From positions 1,054,001 through 1,118,000 of the forward strand of contig CAWDJV010000005.1 in NCBI GenBank assembly GCA_963802795.1: 64,000 bases of DNA, read 5' to 3'. The stretch comes from JAIBJN01 sp963802795. GTDB taxonomy: Bacteria; Actinomycetota; Thermoleophilia; Gaiellales; Gaiellaceae. Positions 9,762 through 19,322 of this stretch are shown one piece after another. The position numbers were made by a program, and so were the translations under genes. The notes under the pieces are model-generated. The model did no database searches, was not told the origin of the DNA, and worked only from the letters and a program-made list of their open reading frames with translations. Each line of letters starts with the position of its first letter. The first letter of the stretch is position 1.

Positions 9762-11072
9762 GCCGCGGTCTCGTAGACGGAGAGCGCTTCGCGGATCATC
9801 TCCTCGTGGGAGTCGAAACGAGCGGGCTCGTAGCAAGCGAGAGGATGCTCGACGAATGAAAACAGGCACTTGTTGCAGTACGTGCACGGCCGCGGCGCGC
9901 GGTCGAGGCCCTGCTCGAAGTAGCGGACGAGCTCGGGGTTGGCGACGAGCGGGCGCGCGATCGTGACGCCGTCGCAGTCGCCGCGCTCGATCGCCGCGGC
10001 GATCACCGAGGCCGTCTGGAAGCCGCCGGTGACGAGAACGGGGACAGCGACCGCCTGCTTCACCGCGCGCGAGTCGGCGAGGTTGATCCCCTCGACCTCG
10101 CCGTCGCGAAGCGGGCGCGTCCACCACCAGCCGAAGAAGCGGGCGAGGGGCGGCGTGCGAAAGGTGAGGTAGTTGCGGAAGTGTGTACTTGCCGCTCGAG
10201 AGGAGCACGTCGTAGGTCTTCACGACCTGGGCGGCCGGAAACCGGCCCGCCGGGTTGCGCGGGTGCGGGAAGCCGCCGCCGGCGCTGACGTGCAGGTAGT
10301 CGGCTCCGGCCTCCTCGAGCCAGCGGCACATCTGCAGCGACTCCTCGAGCGTGTTGCCCTTCGGGAGCCACGGCAGAAGCTCGTCGAGGCGCTCCTGGAT
10401 CGGAGATCTTGTAGCCGACGCAGAAGTCCGGGCCCACCGCCTCGCGGATCGCCCGCACGACCTCGAGCCCGAAGCGCGCCCGGTTCTCGAGCGGCCCGCC
10501 GTAGCCGTCCTTCCGGTCGTTGATCGCCGAGGAGAGGAACTGGGTCGGAAGCATCCCGTTCGCGCCCGCCACCTCGATCCCGTCCAGACCTGCTTCCTTG
10601 GCCCGGCGCGCGGCGGCCGCGAACATCTCGACGACCTCCTGGATCTCCGCCACGTCATCGCCTGCGCAGGGAAGCCGTTCAGCGGCTCCGACTTGTCGTC
10701 GAGGAGAGGGCGCCGCTCCCACTGGAGGAACGGCAGGATCCGCTCGCGGCCGGCGTGGACGATCTGGAGGATGTAGGGACAGCCGTGCTCGTGCACCCGT
10801 TCGCCGAGCTCGCGCCAGAAGGGAATCGTCTCGTCGGAGTCGATGTGCGCGTAGCCGGGGACGATGCCGCCGCGCGCGTGGATCGGCGCGTTCGAGGAGA
10901 TGATCGCCCCGACGCCGGCGCGGGCGAACCTGACGTCCCAGTTGATCCGCACCTGCGTCCCCGACCCGTCGTAGTTGTCGAAGCGCCCGGCGACGCTCGA
11001 GCGCAGGACGCGATTGCGGACGGTGAGAGCCCCGAGCTCGAGCGGCTCGAAGATCACGTTCCGGTCGGTCAT
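9758..11072 (-). CDS. Old Yellow Enzyme family NADH:flavin oxidoreductase, tandem copy B (three frameshifts)
   Basis: Second of three paralogues. ATG 11072 overlaps the stop of copy C (ATGA). Opens with VIFEPLELGALTVRNRVLRS and SVAGRFDNYDGSGTQVRINW; has KEAGLDGIEVAGANGMLPTQ, KDGYGGPLENRARFGLEVVR, EESLQMCRWLEEAGADYLHV and a C-terminal CTYCNKC...C motif. Shifts lie near 10656, 10400 and 10186; at the last, one extra base splits the block SSGKYT/FRNYLTF that is intact in copies A and C. His in the usual HGANGY is Ala here (AGANGM), so the substrate-binding His found in the other copies may differ. Expected length about 437 residues. Confidence 0.82.
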
Positions 11073-12422
11073 CGAACTTCGGAGGGGAGAGGCGCTCCCT
11101 CGTAGACCGACATGATGTGGCGGATCATCTCGTCCCGCGAGTCGTAGCGGCTCTCCTCGTAGCAGCCCAGAGGGTTCTCGACGAAGTTGATGAGGCACTT
11201 GTTGCAGTACGTGCACGGCTTCGGCGCCCGGTCGTGGCCCTGCTGGAACAGATTGGGGAGGTCGGGGTTTGCGATCAGGGGCCGGCCCATGGTCACGCCG
11301 TCCACCGATCCGTCCTCGATCGCCCGGGCGATCACGGACGCGGTCTGGAAGCCGCCCGCGCACAGCACCGGGACGTCGACCTCCCGCTTGATCGCGCGGG
11401 CGAGGTCGAGATTGATCCCCTCGACGCCGAGCTTTCTTCGCCCGACGCCCCCACAGCCACGCGAAGCCCTTGTTGATCGGCGGCGTGCGGAACATGAGGT
11501 AGTTCCGGAACGTGTTCTCCCCGCTCGAGAGCATCGTGTCGTAGGAGCGGATCACGTCGGCGATCGGGAAGTCGCCCGCCGGGTTGCGCGGGTGCGGGAA
11601 GAGGTAGCCGGAGGAGATGTGGAGCCCGTCGACGCCCGCGTCGACGAGCCACTTGCACACCTGGATCGACTCCTCGAGCGTCGTCCCCTCCTTCGCCCAC
11701 GGGAAGAGCGCCTTGCCGTCGTCGATCGCGCTGATCTTGAACTGGAGGTGGAAGTCGTCGCCGATCTCCTTGCGCATCGCGCGCACGACCTCGAGCGGGA
11801 AGCGCGCTCGGTTCTCGAGCGAGCCGCCGTACTCGTCGGTGCGGTCGTTGATGGCGGGGGAGAGGAACTGCGTGATCAGGTAGCCGTTGCAGCCGTGGAT
11901 CTCGATGCCGTCCAGCTCGGCCTCGCGCGCCCGGCGCGCCGCCTGGGCGAAGGACTCGACGACCTCGTCGATCTGCGCCTTCGTCATCCGCTCGCAGGGG
12001 AACCCGTGGACCGGGTCCGACTTGTCCGTGGAGGAGAGCCCCTTCTCGTAGGCGACGCTGGGGATGTCGCGCTGACGCCCCGAGAAGGCGAGCTGGACGA
12101 TGTATGCAGCGCCGGCGTCGCGCACGCGCTTCCCGAGCTCCTGCCAGAACGGGACCTTGTCGTCGCTGTCGAGGTGCGCGTAGTTCGGGACGATCAGCCC
12201 GCGCGGGTGCACAGGGGTGTTCGAGGAGATCACCGCTCCGATGCCGCCGCGGGCGAACTTGACGTCCCAGTCGATCCGCACGTCCGTCCCAGACCCGTCG
12301 TAGTTGTCGAAGCGGCCGGAGATGCTCGAGCGGAAGAGCCGGTTCTTCACCTCGAGGTGGCGGAAGCGGAGCGGCTGGAAGACGGCCTTTGCTGCGGGGC
12401 TCGCGGCCGGGCCCTCAGTCAA
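11069..12422 (-). CDS. Old Yellow Enzyme family NADH:flavin oxidoreductase, tandem copy C (one frameshift)
   Basis: Best-preserved paralogue, about 450 residues. TTG at 12422 is chosen as start because it overlaps the tail of the metallophosphatase gene (TGA at 12417-12415), the same coupling seen throughout this operon. Blocks: FQPLRFRHLEVKNRLFRSSI, AELDGIEIHGCNGYLITQFL, DEYGGSLENRARFPLEVV, LHISSGYLFPHPRNPAGDFP, then a shift near 11435, then LCAGGFQTASVIARAIEDGS and CTYCNKC...C. It shares more than local motifs with copies A and B along its length, which indicates tandem duplication followed by divergence. Confidence 0.87.
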
Positions 12423-13984
12423 GGAGCACTTCCCAGCTCCAGCGGCCTTCGGAGTCGCGCGTTCCCTTGATCCGGTCCTCGAGCGGCGGGTCCTTCTCGT
12501 GCTCGGCGCAGCCCGTCGCCCCGAAGCACTGGATCTCGATCTCCCCCGGTCGCACGTCGAAGCGGAGGAAGCTCTTGAAGAGCGGCGGATCCGGGTCGTT
12601 CCAGTCGAGGAACTCGGAGAAGTTGTCGTGGAAAGGGCCCTTGCCGTGGCCGGGGAGCGGGAAGATGAACCTCGCCGCCCGCCGTGCCCTGGCCGAGACG
12701 TCCACGTCCTCTGTCTTTCGCGCGCGAGGGATCGACCTCGAGCCGCTGGCTCATGATCTTCGGCGCCTCCTCGAAGGGGATGCGGAAGAGGCCCTTTCCG
12801 GCGCCGAACTTCTTGTCGTAGAGAATCGAGTAGGCGGCCAGCGAGTCTCCGCGGCGCGGGTAGCAGCGGAAGTCCGTCTCGTCGCAGCCGCAGGCCTCGA
12901 CGGTCGCCCGCGGGATCTTGTGGGTCGCCTTCGTGTAGGCGCCGGCCGCGCCGCTCACGATGTGCTGCACGACGCGGTCGTCCGGGTGCCGGACCGGGTA
13001 GCGCTGGTAGTTGTGGATGTCGCCGCCGACCACGGCGATGTAGCGGTGGGCGGGGTCGTCGACGATCGCGTTGACGGTCTCGCGTCCGTGCCGAGGATCT
13101 CGACGGTCTTTCTGTGCGCGTCCACGACCATCGGCTTCCCGGTGAAGAGGATCTTGTCCTTGGGCAGCTTCGAGATCCTCTTCGAGCCACTCGCCCTGCT
13201 CGGCGTCGATGCAGGCGCGGATCCCGGTGTCGATGCCGACGAGTACGAGCTCCTTGAGCTCGATGGCGAAGTAGGGACCGGGCTGGTTCGACTTCTCCTT
13301 GCGGAGATCGTGCATCTCCTCGAGCTTCTCCTGCTCGGCTTCGGAGGGCTCTCGCCACGTGAGGTCGAGGAACGCGCGCTTCCAACGGTTCTTCGCGGCA
13401 CGCCCCGGCGGCCGCTGATCCGGGTCCGCTCCGCAGAGCTGCGTCATGAAGCCGTGGAGCCCGTCGTACCAGTCGTGGTTCCCGGGAATCGCGTAGATCG
13501 GGCCGGGGAGCCTCTGGTACGGCCAGAAGAACTTGTCGTAGTAGTCCATGACGTCTCCGGCCGGGTAGATGACGTCGCTGACGATGTACGTGAAGGCGAT
13601 GTCCTCGCACGTGGCGAGGAGCGGCCGGATCACGTGGTACTGGGAGTCGTCTCCCTCGCCGGGGTCGCCGAGTGCGAAGAACGAGATCCTGTCCCGGTCG
13701 GCGAACTGGGTGACCGTGAAGTCGGGGTCGATGCCTCTGCGCAGCTGCGCCACGACCCAGCGCTGCCGCTCGTCGTCGGTCGAGTCCCCGATCCAGCGGG
13801 CTATGCGGTCGTTCCGCGAGTCCCAGAGCGGACGCGGGCTGATCCAGGAGAACTGGCCTCGAAGGTACTCGGGCCGGTACAGGTCCTCGAGGTCGGCCTT
13901 CTTCGTGCAGGTCCAGCCTGCGGCAGCCCGCGAGTACCGGGAGGACGTGGGTTGGGGCGTTTCGCTGGGGTCGCTGGTGGCCAA
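12415..13984 (-). CDS. Calcineurin-like metallophosphoesterase (three frameshifts)
   Basis: About 523 residues. TTG at 13984 is preferred over the ATG at 14056 because AGGAG sits 7 bases upstream. Metallophosphatase signatures: FFALGDPGEGDDSQY (metal-binding Asp), then a GD(V/I) block, IYAIPGNHDWYDGLHGF (the GNHD motif), and later YIAVVGGDIHNYQRYPVRHP (the GGDxH/N motif). Shifts near 13175 and 13090 displace one segment containing KDKILFTGKPMVVDAHRKT; a third near 12715 precedes the end, which finishes SEGRWSWEVLLD. First gene of the minus-strand operon, divergent from the STAND-associated gene. Possible substrates are phosphomono- or diesters, perhaps lipid-linked given the neighbours; that is inference. 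Confidence 0.82.
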
Positions 13985-14049
13985 CGCCTGTCTCCTGCCG
14001 GAGGTCGCCACGCTACGACGCAGGCCCCGCCCCGTCAAGGTCGCACGTC

Positions 14050-14078
14050 TTGACACCGGCCTGGTAGGGGTCTAGCGT
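14050..14078 (+). promoter_or_regulatory. Sigma-70-type promoter for the two-gene STAND locus
   Basis: TTGACA at 14050-14055, a 17-base spacer, then TAGCGT at 14073-14078. The ATG of the small partner gene is at 14096, so the leader would be only about 10-12 bases with no strong ribosome site. Confidence 0.55.
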
Positions 14079-14095
14079 CGCCCAGGCCGCCGGTT

Positions 14096-14563
14096 ATGGA
14101 AATCGCTGCGCTGACAGCCTTTCTCGCGCCGTTCCTCCCGTACCTCGTCCGTGCGGGCGAGCGCGCGGCGGGTAAGGCGGCGGACGCGCTCGGCGACCAG
14201 GCCGGGGGATTCGCCAAGGCGATCTGGGAGCGTCTCAAACCCGGCGTGGAGGAGAAGCCGGCCGCGAAGGAAGCTGCCGAGGACGTCGCGGCCAACCCGG
14301 ACAACGAAGACGCCGTTGCCGCGCTCCGCGTTCAGCTCGGCAAGCTGGTCGAGGCGGACGAGGAGCTGGCGCGCGACCTGACCAGGATCTGGCAGGAGGC
14401 GCAGGCGGCGAACGTCGTCACGGTCACCGCGTCCGGCGAGCGCTCGGTCGCGGTCGGCGGGAGCGTCGAAGGCTCGACGATCGTGACCGGCGACCAGCCG
14501 GCCGCTCAGTCCTTGCCGGACACCGGTAGCACCTCGACGAGACCGCCGCCGCCGGACAGCTAG
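14096..14563 (+). CDS. Small protein sharing a motif with the adjacent STAND NTPase
   Basis: 155 residues, no recognised family. Residues 4-20 are hydrophobic (ALTAFLAPFLPYLVRAG), followed by an Ala/Glu/Lys-rich helical region (22-105) with a repeated-helix look. Residues 114-133 read GERSVAVGGSVEGSTIVTGD, and the tail is Pro/Ser/Thr-rich ending PPPPDS. The following protein carries nearly the same motif (ARSVSVGGDVRSSIIVTGD) at its N-terminus. Such S-V-x-V-G-G-x-V-x-x-S-x-I-V-T-G-D stretches are common in actinobacterial STAND/conflict-type proteins as small beta elements; here they may let the two proteins pair. The helical N-terminal part could be an effector-associated or membrane-targeting domain. 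Function unknown. Confidence 0.7.
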   Translation: MEIAALTAFLAPFLPYLVRAGERAAGKAADALGDQAGGFAKAIWERLKPGVEEKPAAKEAAEDVAANPDNEDAVAALRVQLGKLVEADEELARDLTRIWQEAQAANVVTVTASGERSVAVGGSVEGSTIVTGDQPAAQSLPDTGSTSTRPPPPDS

Positions 14564-14729
14564 AACTCATTTCGGGATGATGCGTCGCCGACGGGGTGTC
14601 CTGGGCGAGTGCGAGGCAAGGACGCAGGGAGCGCTCGTATTCGAGAATACGGGCGCGACTGAGGACGCAGCCTCGCGCCGTCCAGGGCGGCCCGGCGGCA
14701 CCCGGCTTCATTCCGAAAGGGGTTCTTGA
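14564..14729. repeat. About 165-base imperfect palindrome filling the gap between the two STAND-locus genes
   Basis: Nearly the whole intergenic stretch is an imperfect inverted repeat. Outer arms: 14561-14580 against the complement of 14712-14731 (tagaactcatttcgggatga against caagaacccctttcggaatg). Inner pairs: CCTGG 14600-14604 with CCAGG 14682-14686; GCGAGGC 14611-14617 with GCCTCGC 14670-14676; CGTATTC with GAATACG around 14636-14651, separated by two bases. The right arm carries the AAGGGG ribosome site of the next gene. It could be a MITE-like or REP-like element, or an RNA hairpin that tunes translation of the NTPase. No second copy was noticed in the window. Confidence 0.65.
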
Positions 14730-17089
14730 GTGGCCCCCGAGCCATCGGGTGCCCGAAGCGTCTCCGTCGGCGGCGACGTTCGCTCGAGCATCATCGTCAC
14801 CGGCGACAACGTCAACCTCGAGGTGCGGCTCGACGACGTGGACGGAGCGCTTCTCGAGCGTCTGGCCTCGCGCGAAACGCCCGAGCCCGTCGCGCTGCCG
14901 AGGCCGCTCGACAGCCGGCCGCCGAGATACAGCAACCACGTCGATCGGGAGACGGAGGCGGTCGCGGCCCTCGCCGGCGCGGCGAACGTAGGGGCGGTCA
15001 ACGTCTACGGCGAGCCGGGGGTCGGCAAGACGCACGTCCTCTCGAACGCCGCCCACCGTCCCGAGGCTGACGAGCTTCCGGACGGAGTCGTCTACGTGCC
15101 GGCCGACGGTGCGGCGCTCGACGACCTGCTCCAGGCGCTCTTCGAGGAGTTCTACGACTGCGGCGAGCCTCCGGTGAGGCCCTCCGGGCCCCGCCTCCGG
15201 CGCTCCCTCCGCGACTACGAGGCACTCGTCGTGGTCGACGGGCTCGAGCTGGAGCGCGAAGCCGGCCAAGCCCTCGTCGCTGCCGCGCCGAGGTGCCGGT
15301 TCGTGGCCGCCTCGACCGAGCGGTGTCTCTGGGACGCGGAGGCGATCCGACTCGAGGGCCTCCAGCCGGAATTCGCCCTGGCGCTGGTCGAGCAGGAGCT
15401 GGGCCGCGCGCTCGCGCCGGAAGAACGGCTCGACGCCGAGACCCTATGCCGGTCGCTCGGCGGGCATCCCTGGCGTGTCCGGGAGGCCGTGTCGCGCGCA
15501 CGGGACCAGGGACGGACGCTGGCCGAGGCCGCTCGGAGCCTCGACCCCGGTGCTTCGCTCGAGGCGTTGACGTCAGGCGAGCGGAGCGTGCTCGCGGCGC
15601 TGGCTGCGGTAGGCGGCGGCCCGGTCGGGCTCGACCGCCTGCGGGAGCTTGCCCCCGTGGAGGACGTCCAGGGGACGCTCGCTGATCTCGAGCGGCGTCA
15701 CCTCGTCGAGTCCCAAAGCCCTCGCTACAGCCTCGCCGAGCCGATCCTCACCGAGGTCGAGCGGCGCGTGGACCTCGAGCCCGTGCGGGAGCACGCGCTC
15801 GCCCAGTACCTGAGCTGGGCGGAGCGCAGCAGGGACGAGCCCGATGCGGTCGCGCGGGAACGGCCGGCGCTTCTCAGCCTCCTTCGCTGGGCGGGTGCGA
15901 GCCGGCGCGACGCCGAGGCGACCCGGCTGGGCCGCGCCGTCGATCCGGCGTTCGCGGGCACGGGGCGGTTCGGTTCCTGGGGCGAGTCCATCGACGTGGT
16001 CCTGCGCGCCGCGCGCGCGAGCGGGGATCGGTACGCCGAGGGATGGGCGCTCCACCAGCGCGGGACCCGCGCGGCCACCCTGGAGGAGGGCGCGGCCGGG
16101 ACGGCCGACCTCGAGGAGGCGCTCGAGCTTCGGGAGCGGCTCGGCGACGACCGCGCCGCGCGGTGACGCGCCACAACCTCGGGGTACTGCGTGGGCCGCC
16201 GTGGTACGCGAAGCTCGGCTGGGGCCCGCTGACCGTGCTCGCGGTGGCGATCTTCCTCATCGCCGCCGCCGCCGGCGGCGCCCTCGCCTATCGCGAGTTC
16301 ACCAACGACGACGAGGAGGTCACCTCGACGACGACGACCGACGGAACCGTCCTCGTCACGGTTCCCGGCGTGGTCGGAGACCGCGTCCAGGACGCCCGCG
16401 CCGAGCTCGAGGAGGCAGGGCTCGCAGTGGACGCCGAGCGCACGCCCTCCGACGAAGAGCCGAAAGGGATCGTCCTCGAGCAGGATCCCGAGGAGGGCGC
16501 CGAGGTCGAGGAGGGCTCCCTCGTCGCGCTCGTCGTCTCCTCGGGCCCGGAGCAGGTCGAGGTGCCCGACGTCGTCGACGATCCCGTCGAGGATGCCGTC
16601 GAGGAGCTCGAGGGCGACGGGTTCGAGGTCAGCCGGACGGACGCCCCGCCTTCCTCGGAGGTCCTTCCCGGGATCGTGACCGCGCAGAGCCCTGACGGGG
16701 GCACCCTCGCCGACCCCGGCTCCACCGTCGAGATCACCGTCTCGACCGCGATGCCTCCCGATCTCACAGTCGAGATCACGGACTTCTCGGGTTGCCCGTC
16801 GCTGGAGCCGCAATGCGCGACCATGCACTTCGCAGTGAGGACCCTGAACGAGGTTCCCCTCCCGGACGCCATTCCCGTTCGGATCGTGACGTTCGTGGGC
16901 TCCGATTCCATCGTTGTGCCGACCGAGCCTCTGGAGGCAGAGGACGAGGCTGCAACGGAGGCGAACTTCACACAGGAGATCCAGTGCGACGCCCGTGGTT
17001 GCTCCGTCACGGTCGAGGTCGACCCGGACGAGGCCCTGGGCGACCCCAACTACGAGAACAACACAGCTACGTATCCTGACGTGGAGTGA
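14730..17089 (+). CDS. STAND-type NTPase with TPR, one membrane helix, two PASTA repeats and CARDB-like end (one frameshift)
   Basis: About 785 residues after joining a shift near 16155. GTG at 14730 lies 8 bases after AAGGGG. In order: motif SVSVGGDVRSSIIVTGD (10-26); P-loop VYGEPGVGKTHVL (92-104); Walker B ALVVVDGLEL (165-174); GGHPW (244-248), the usual NB-ARC/STAND GxP-type site; a winged-helix-like region; a TPR-like segment (EGWALHQRG... RLGDDRAA then, across the break, AVTRHNLGVL); a hydrophobic helix LTVLAVAIFLIAAAAGGALA (about 16222-16290); two PASTA units (VTVPGVVGDRVQDARAELEE and VEVPDVVDDPVEDAVEELEG); and a C-terminal beta domain with two Cys pairs. The NTPase would face the cytosol and the PASTA units the cell wall. 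If the break is real, it makes separate NTPase and sensor proteins. Confidence 0.8.
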
Positions 17090-17845
17090 CGTAGGCGGCG
17101 GTGAGCCCGCCGTCCACCAGGAACGTCGCCCCGTTCACGTACGAGGACTCGTCGCTCGCCAGAAAGAGCGCGCCCTGGGCGATCTCCTTCGCCTGCGCGA
17201 GGCGGCCCATCGGCAGGTGCTCGAGTCGGCGCTCGAGAGCGCCCGGCGTCTCCGCGAAGAGGCGCATGAGGAGCGGCGTCTCGACCGGGCCGGGGCACAG
17301 GGCGTTCACGCGGCACCCCGCGCCTGCGCGAACTCGACCGCAAGCTCCCGGCTCAGCGAGAGGACGGCGCCTTTCGAGGCCGTGTAGGAGATCTGTGACG
17401 TCGCGGCGCCCATCAGGGCGACGAAGGAGGCGACGTTGATGACCGAGCCGCCGCCTCGCGCGAGCAGGTGGGGGATGCCGTACTTGCAGCAGAGGTAGAC
17501 GCCCTTCGTGTTCACGTCCTGGACGCGCTGCCAGGCATCCGGCTCCGTGTCCAGGATGGACGCGTCGTCCGCGGGCATGATGCCCGCGTTGTTGTAGAGC
17601 ACGTCGATGCCGCCGTAGCGGTCCGCGGTGGCCGCGTACATCGCCTCGACGCTCTCCGGATCCGTGACGTCCACCTGCTGGAAGAAGGCCTCGCGGCACT
17701 CTGACGCCGTCTGCTCGCCCGCTTCTGCGCTCACGTCCGCGACGCAGACGCTCGCTCCTTCGGCCGAGAAGAGGAGCGCCGCCTCGCGGCCGATGCCCCC
17801 GGCCGCGCCGGTGATGACGACGACCTTTTCGTCCAGGCGGCCCAT
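17067..17845 (-). CDS. SDR-family NAD(P)-dependent oxidoreductase (one frameshift)
   Basis: About 259 residues. Classical short-chain dehydrogenase: cofactor loop VVITGAAGGIGREAALLF, VDVTDPESVEAM, YNNAGIM (the NNAG motif), then SVINVASFVALMG and the catalytic YTASKGAVLSLSRELA. A single-base shift near 17320 separates this from the C-terminal half, RVNALCPGPVETPLLMRLF and ALFLASDESSYVNGATFLVD, which lies in another frame to 17067. The gene converges on the STAND gene and overlaps its 3' end by 23 bases. Substrate not predictable. Confidence 0.88.
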
Positions 17846-17858
17846 GGTGGGCCGGAGC

Positions 17859-18383
17859 TTAGCTCTCGGCGCCGCTCGTGAGGCCCTGCATGAGCGTGTC
17901 GAGCCGCTCCCAGCGGTCGTCCGTGACCGGCTCCTTCTGCTCGTTCCACCAGGCCAGCACGACGTTGGGGCCGTAGCGCTTCTGCGCCACGTACGACTTC
18001 GCGAGCTCGTCGTAGTCCCAGTAGATGCCGTCGGAGCTGCGCTCGAGCGGCTCGGCGGTGTCCTTGTCGGAGAGCAGCGAGGTCACAGCCTCGGTCCGCC
18101 CGGGCTCGACGACGTAGATCGTGAACGTTCCGTAGCGCTCCTGCTCGGCCGGGGTGGCGTTCAGGCCCACGCCGAGCTGCTCCCAGGCGACATCCGGCGT
18201 CGCCGTCTGCTCGAGCTGCGCGCCCTCCTCGGACTCGAGGAAGTGCTGAACCACCTGGCTCGCGGCGATGGGCGCGGCCTCCTGTTGCTCAGTGTCGGTG
18301 TCGACGGCGTCGTCGGCGTCGGCCGCTCCGCACCCGGCCGCGAGCAGGGCGACAAGCAGAAGGACGAGAGCTGGGCGTCTCAT
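17859..18383 (-). CDS. Putative lipoprotein, unknown function
   Basis: About 174 residues. The N-terminus MRRPALVLLLVALLAAGC is a lipoprotein signal with lipobox LAAGC, so the mature protein should be anchored on the outer face of the membrane. After an acidic linker (ADADDAVDTDTEQQE) comes a compact domain with YGTFTIYVVEPGRTEAV and GPNVVLAWWNEQKEPV. ATG at 18383 is preferred to the TTG nine bases upstream. No family recognised. It ends 13 bases before the SDR start, so the two may be co-transcribed. Confidence 0.75.
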   Translation of the reverse strand: MRRPALVLLLVALLAAGCGAADADDAVDTDTEQQEAAPIAASQVVQHFLESEEGAQLEQTATPDVAWEQLGVGLNATPAEQERYGTFTIYVVEPGRTEAVTSLLSDKDTAEPLERSSDGIYWDYDELAKSYVAQKRYGPNVVLAWWNEQKEPVTDDRWERLDTLMQGLTSGAES

Positions 18384-18658
18384 CAGGTCCAAGGGTACGT
18401 GCCCGTTCCGACGCGATCAGTATCGCAACGGTTTGTAAGAGCATGCCGAGCCGGCATGTGTTACTTGGCAGCGAGTGCGGTCGACGGCGTCATCGAGGGC
18501 CGACTTCACGCGGTGGCGAACGAGGAAGGCCTGGCGGTCAGGGGCGGGGCGTCCAACAGCGAGTGCCGTGGGCTGAGATGCCGGAGCCGGGCTCGTCCGG
18601 ATGAAGACGATCGACCTTGCGGCCGACGAGCCCGAAGATGCTGAAAATTCTGCCCGGG
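18384..18658. other. Intergenic stretch with a short hairpin
   Basis: No convincing gene. A perfect 7-base stem with a 3-base loop lies at 18442-18458 (CATGCCG agc CGGCATG), followed by a T-rich-leaning stretch. The region must hold the divergent promoters for the lipoprotein (minus) and the membrane protein (plus); no clear -35/-10 pair was found. Confidence 0.4.
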
Positions 18659-19312
18659 ATGGCAAGGCTCGACGCCGCGGCTCTGGAAGCGGCCGGGCAA
18701 ACGGCCCTCATGATCGCGCGGGCGCGAGCGCGAGGCCGTCCGCGGGCCATCACGGTCCCGCTCCCGATCGAGGATCCGAACGCGCAGCTTCTCGCCGGGG
18801 AGCTCGAGCGCCGGCTCGGCGAGCGCTGGCGGGGTGACGACCGGGAGCTTCGGGCGCTCAAGAAGGAGCTCGGCGCGGCCTACCCGCTCTGGTACCTGCC
18901 GGTCGGGCTGGTCTTCGTGCTCGTCGTGGCCGCTCTGACGCTCCTGGGCGCGGCCGGGTGGGGATTCCTGACCGGCGGAGACGACGGTCGTTCGGCGATT
19001 GCCGACGCGCGCTGGTGGGCGTTCGCCGGATTGGCCGCCTGGCTCGGCCTCTGCGCCCTCCTCTTCGTCGCGGCGCGACGCTCGCTGGGAGGCGACCACG
19101 CCTGGCGCTACGCCGTCCCGATCCCCTTCCTCCTCCTGATCGCAGTCCTCACCCCGACCGCGGTCGGCACGTTCACGCTCGTCGAGGACCGGCGGTTCTC
19201 CGACCTCGAGCCCGCTCCTCTCGTAGCCCTCGCCGTCTGGGTCGGCCTCGTCCTCGTCGCGGTGCGATTCGTCCGCAGGCTCCGCGACCGAGAAGCGACC
19301 CCCTCGGAGTAG
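18659..19312 (+). CDS. Integral membrane protein, unknown function
   Basis: About 217 residues from ATG 18659 (alternatives: ATG 18638, TTG 18617). The first 85 residues are cytosolic and charged (QTALMIARARARGRPRAITV, RRLGERWRGDDRELRALKKE). Four hydrophobic segments follow: LPVGLVFVLVVAALTLLGAA, WWAFAGLAAWLGLCALLFVA, AVPIPFLLLIAVLTPTAVGT and LVALAVWVGLVLVAVRFVRR. No catalytic or transporter motif was seen. It converges on the aldehyde dehydrogenase with about 10 bases between stops. Confidence 0.7.
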   Translation: MARLDAAALEAAGQTALMIARARARGRPRAITVPLPIEDPNAQLLAGELERRLGERWRGDDRELRALKKELGAAYPLWYLPVGLVFVLVVAALTLLGAAGWGFLTGGDDGRSAIADARWWAFAGLAAWLGLCALLFVAARRSLGGDHAWRYAVPIPFLLLIAVLTPTAVGTFTLVEDRRFSDLEPAPLVALAVWVGLVLVAVRFVRRLRDREATPSE

Positions 19313-19322
19313 CCTACGCTCC

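Noticed and set aside
9282..13610. An apparent 1,442-residue protein on the minus strand joining metallophosphatase, OYE copies C and B and part of A
   Set aside because: It is created by frameshifts that remove the stops between genes. Family starts, stop/start overlaps and repeated N-terminal blocks show separate genes.
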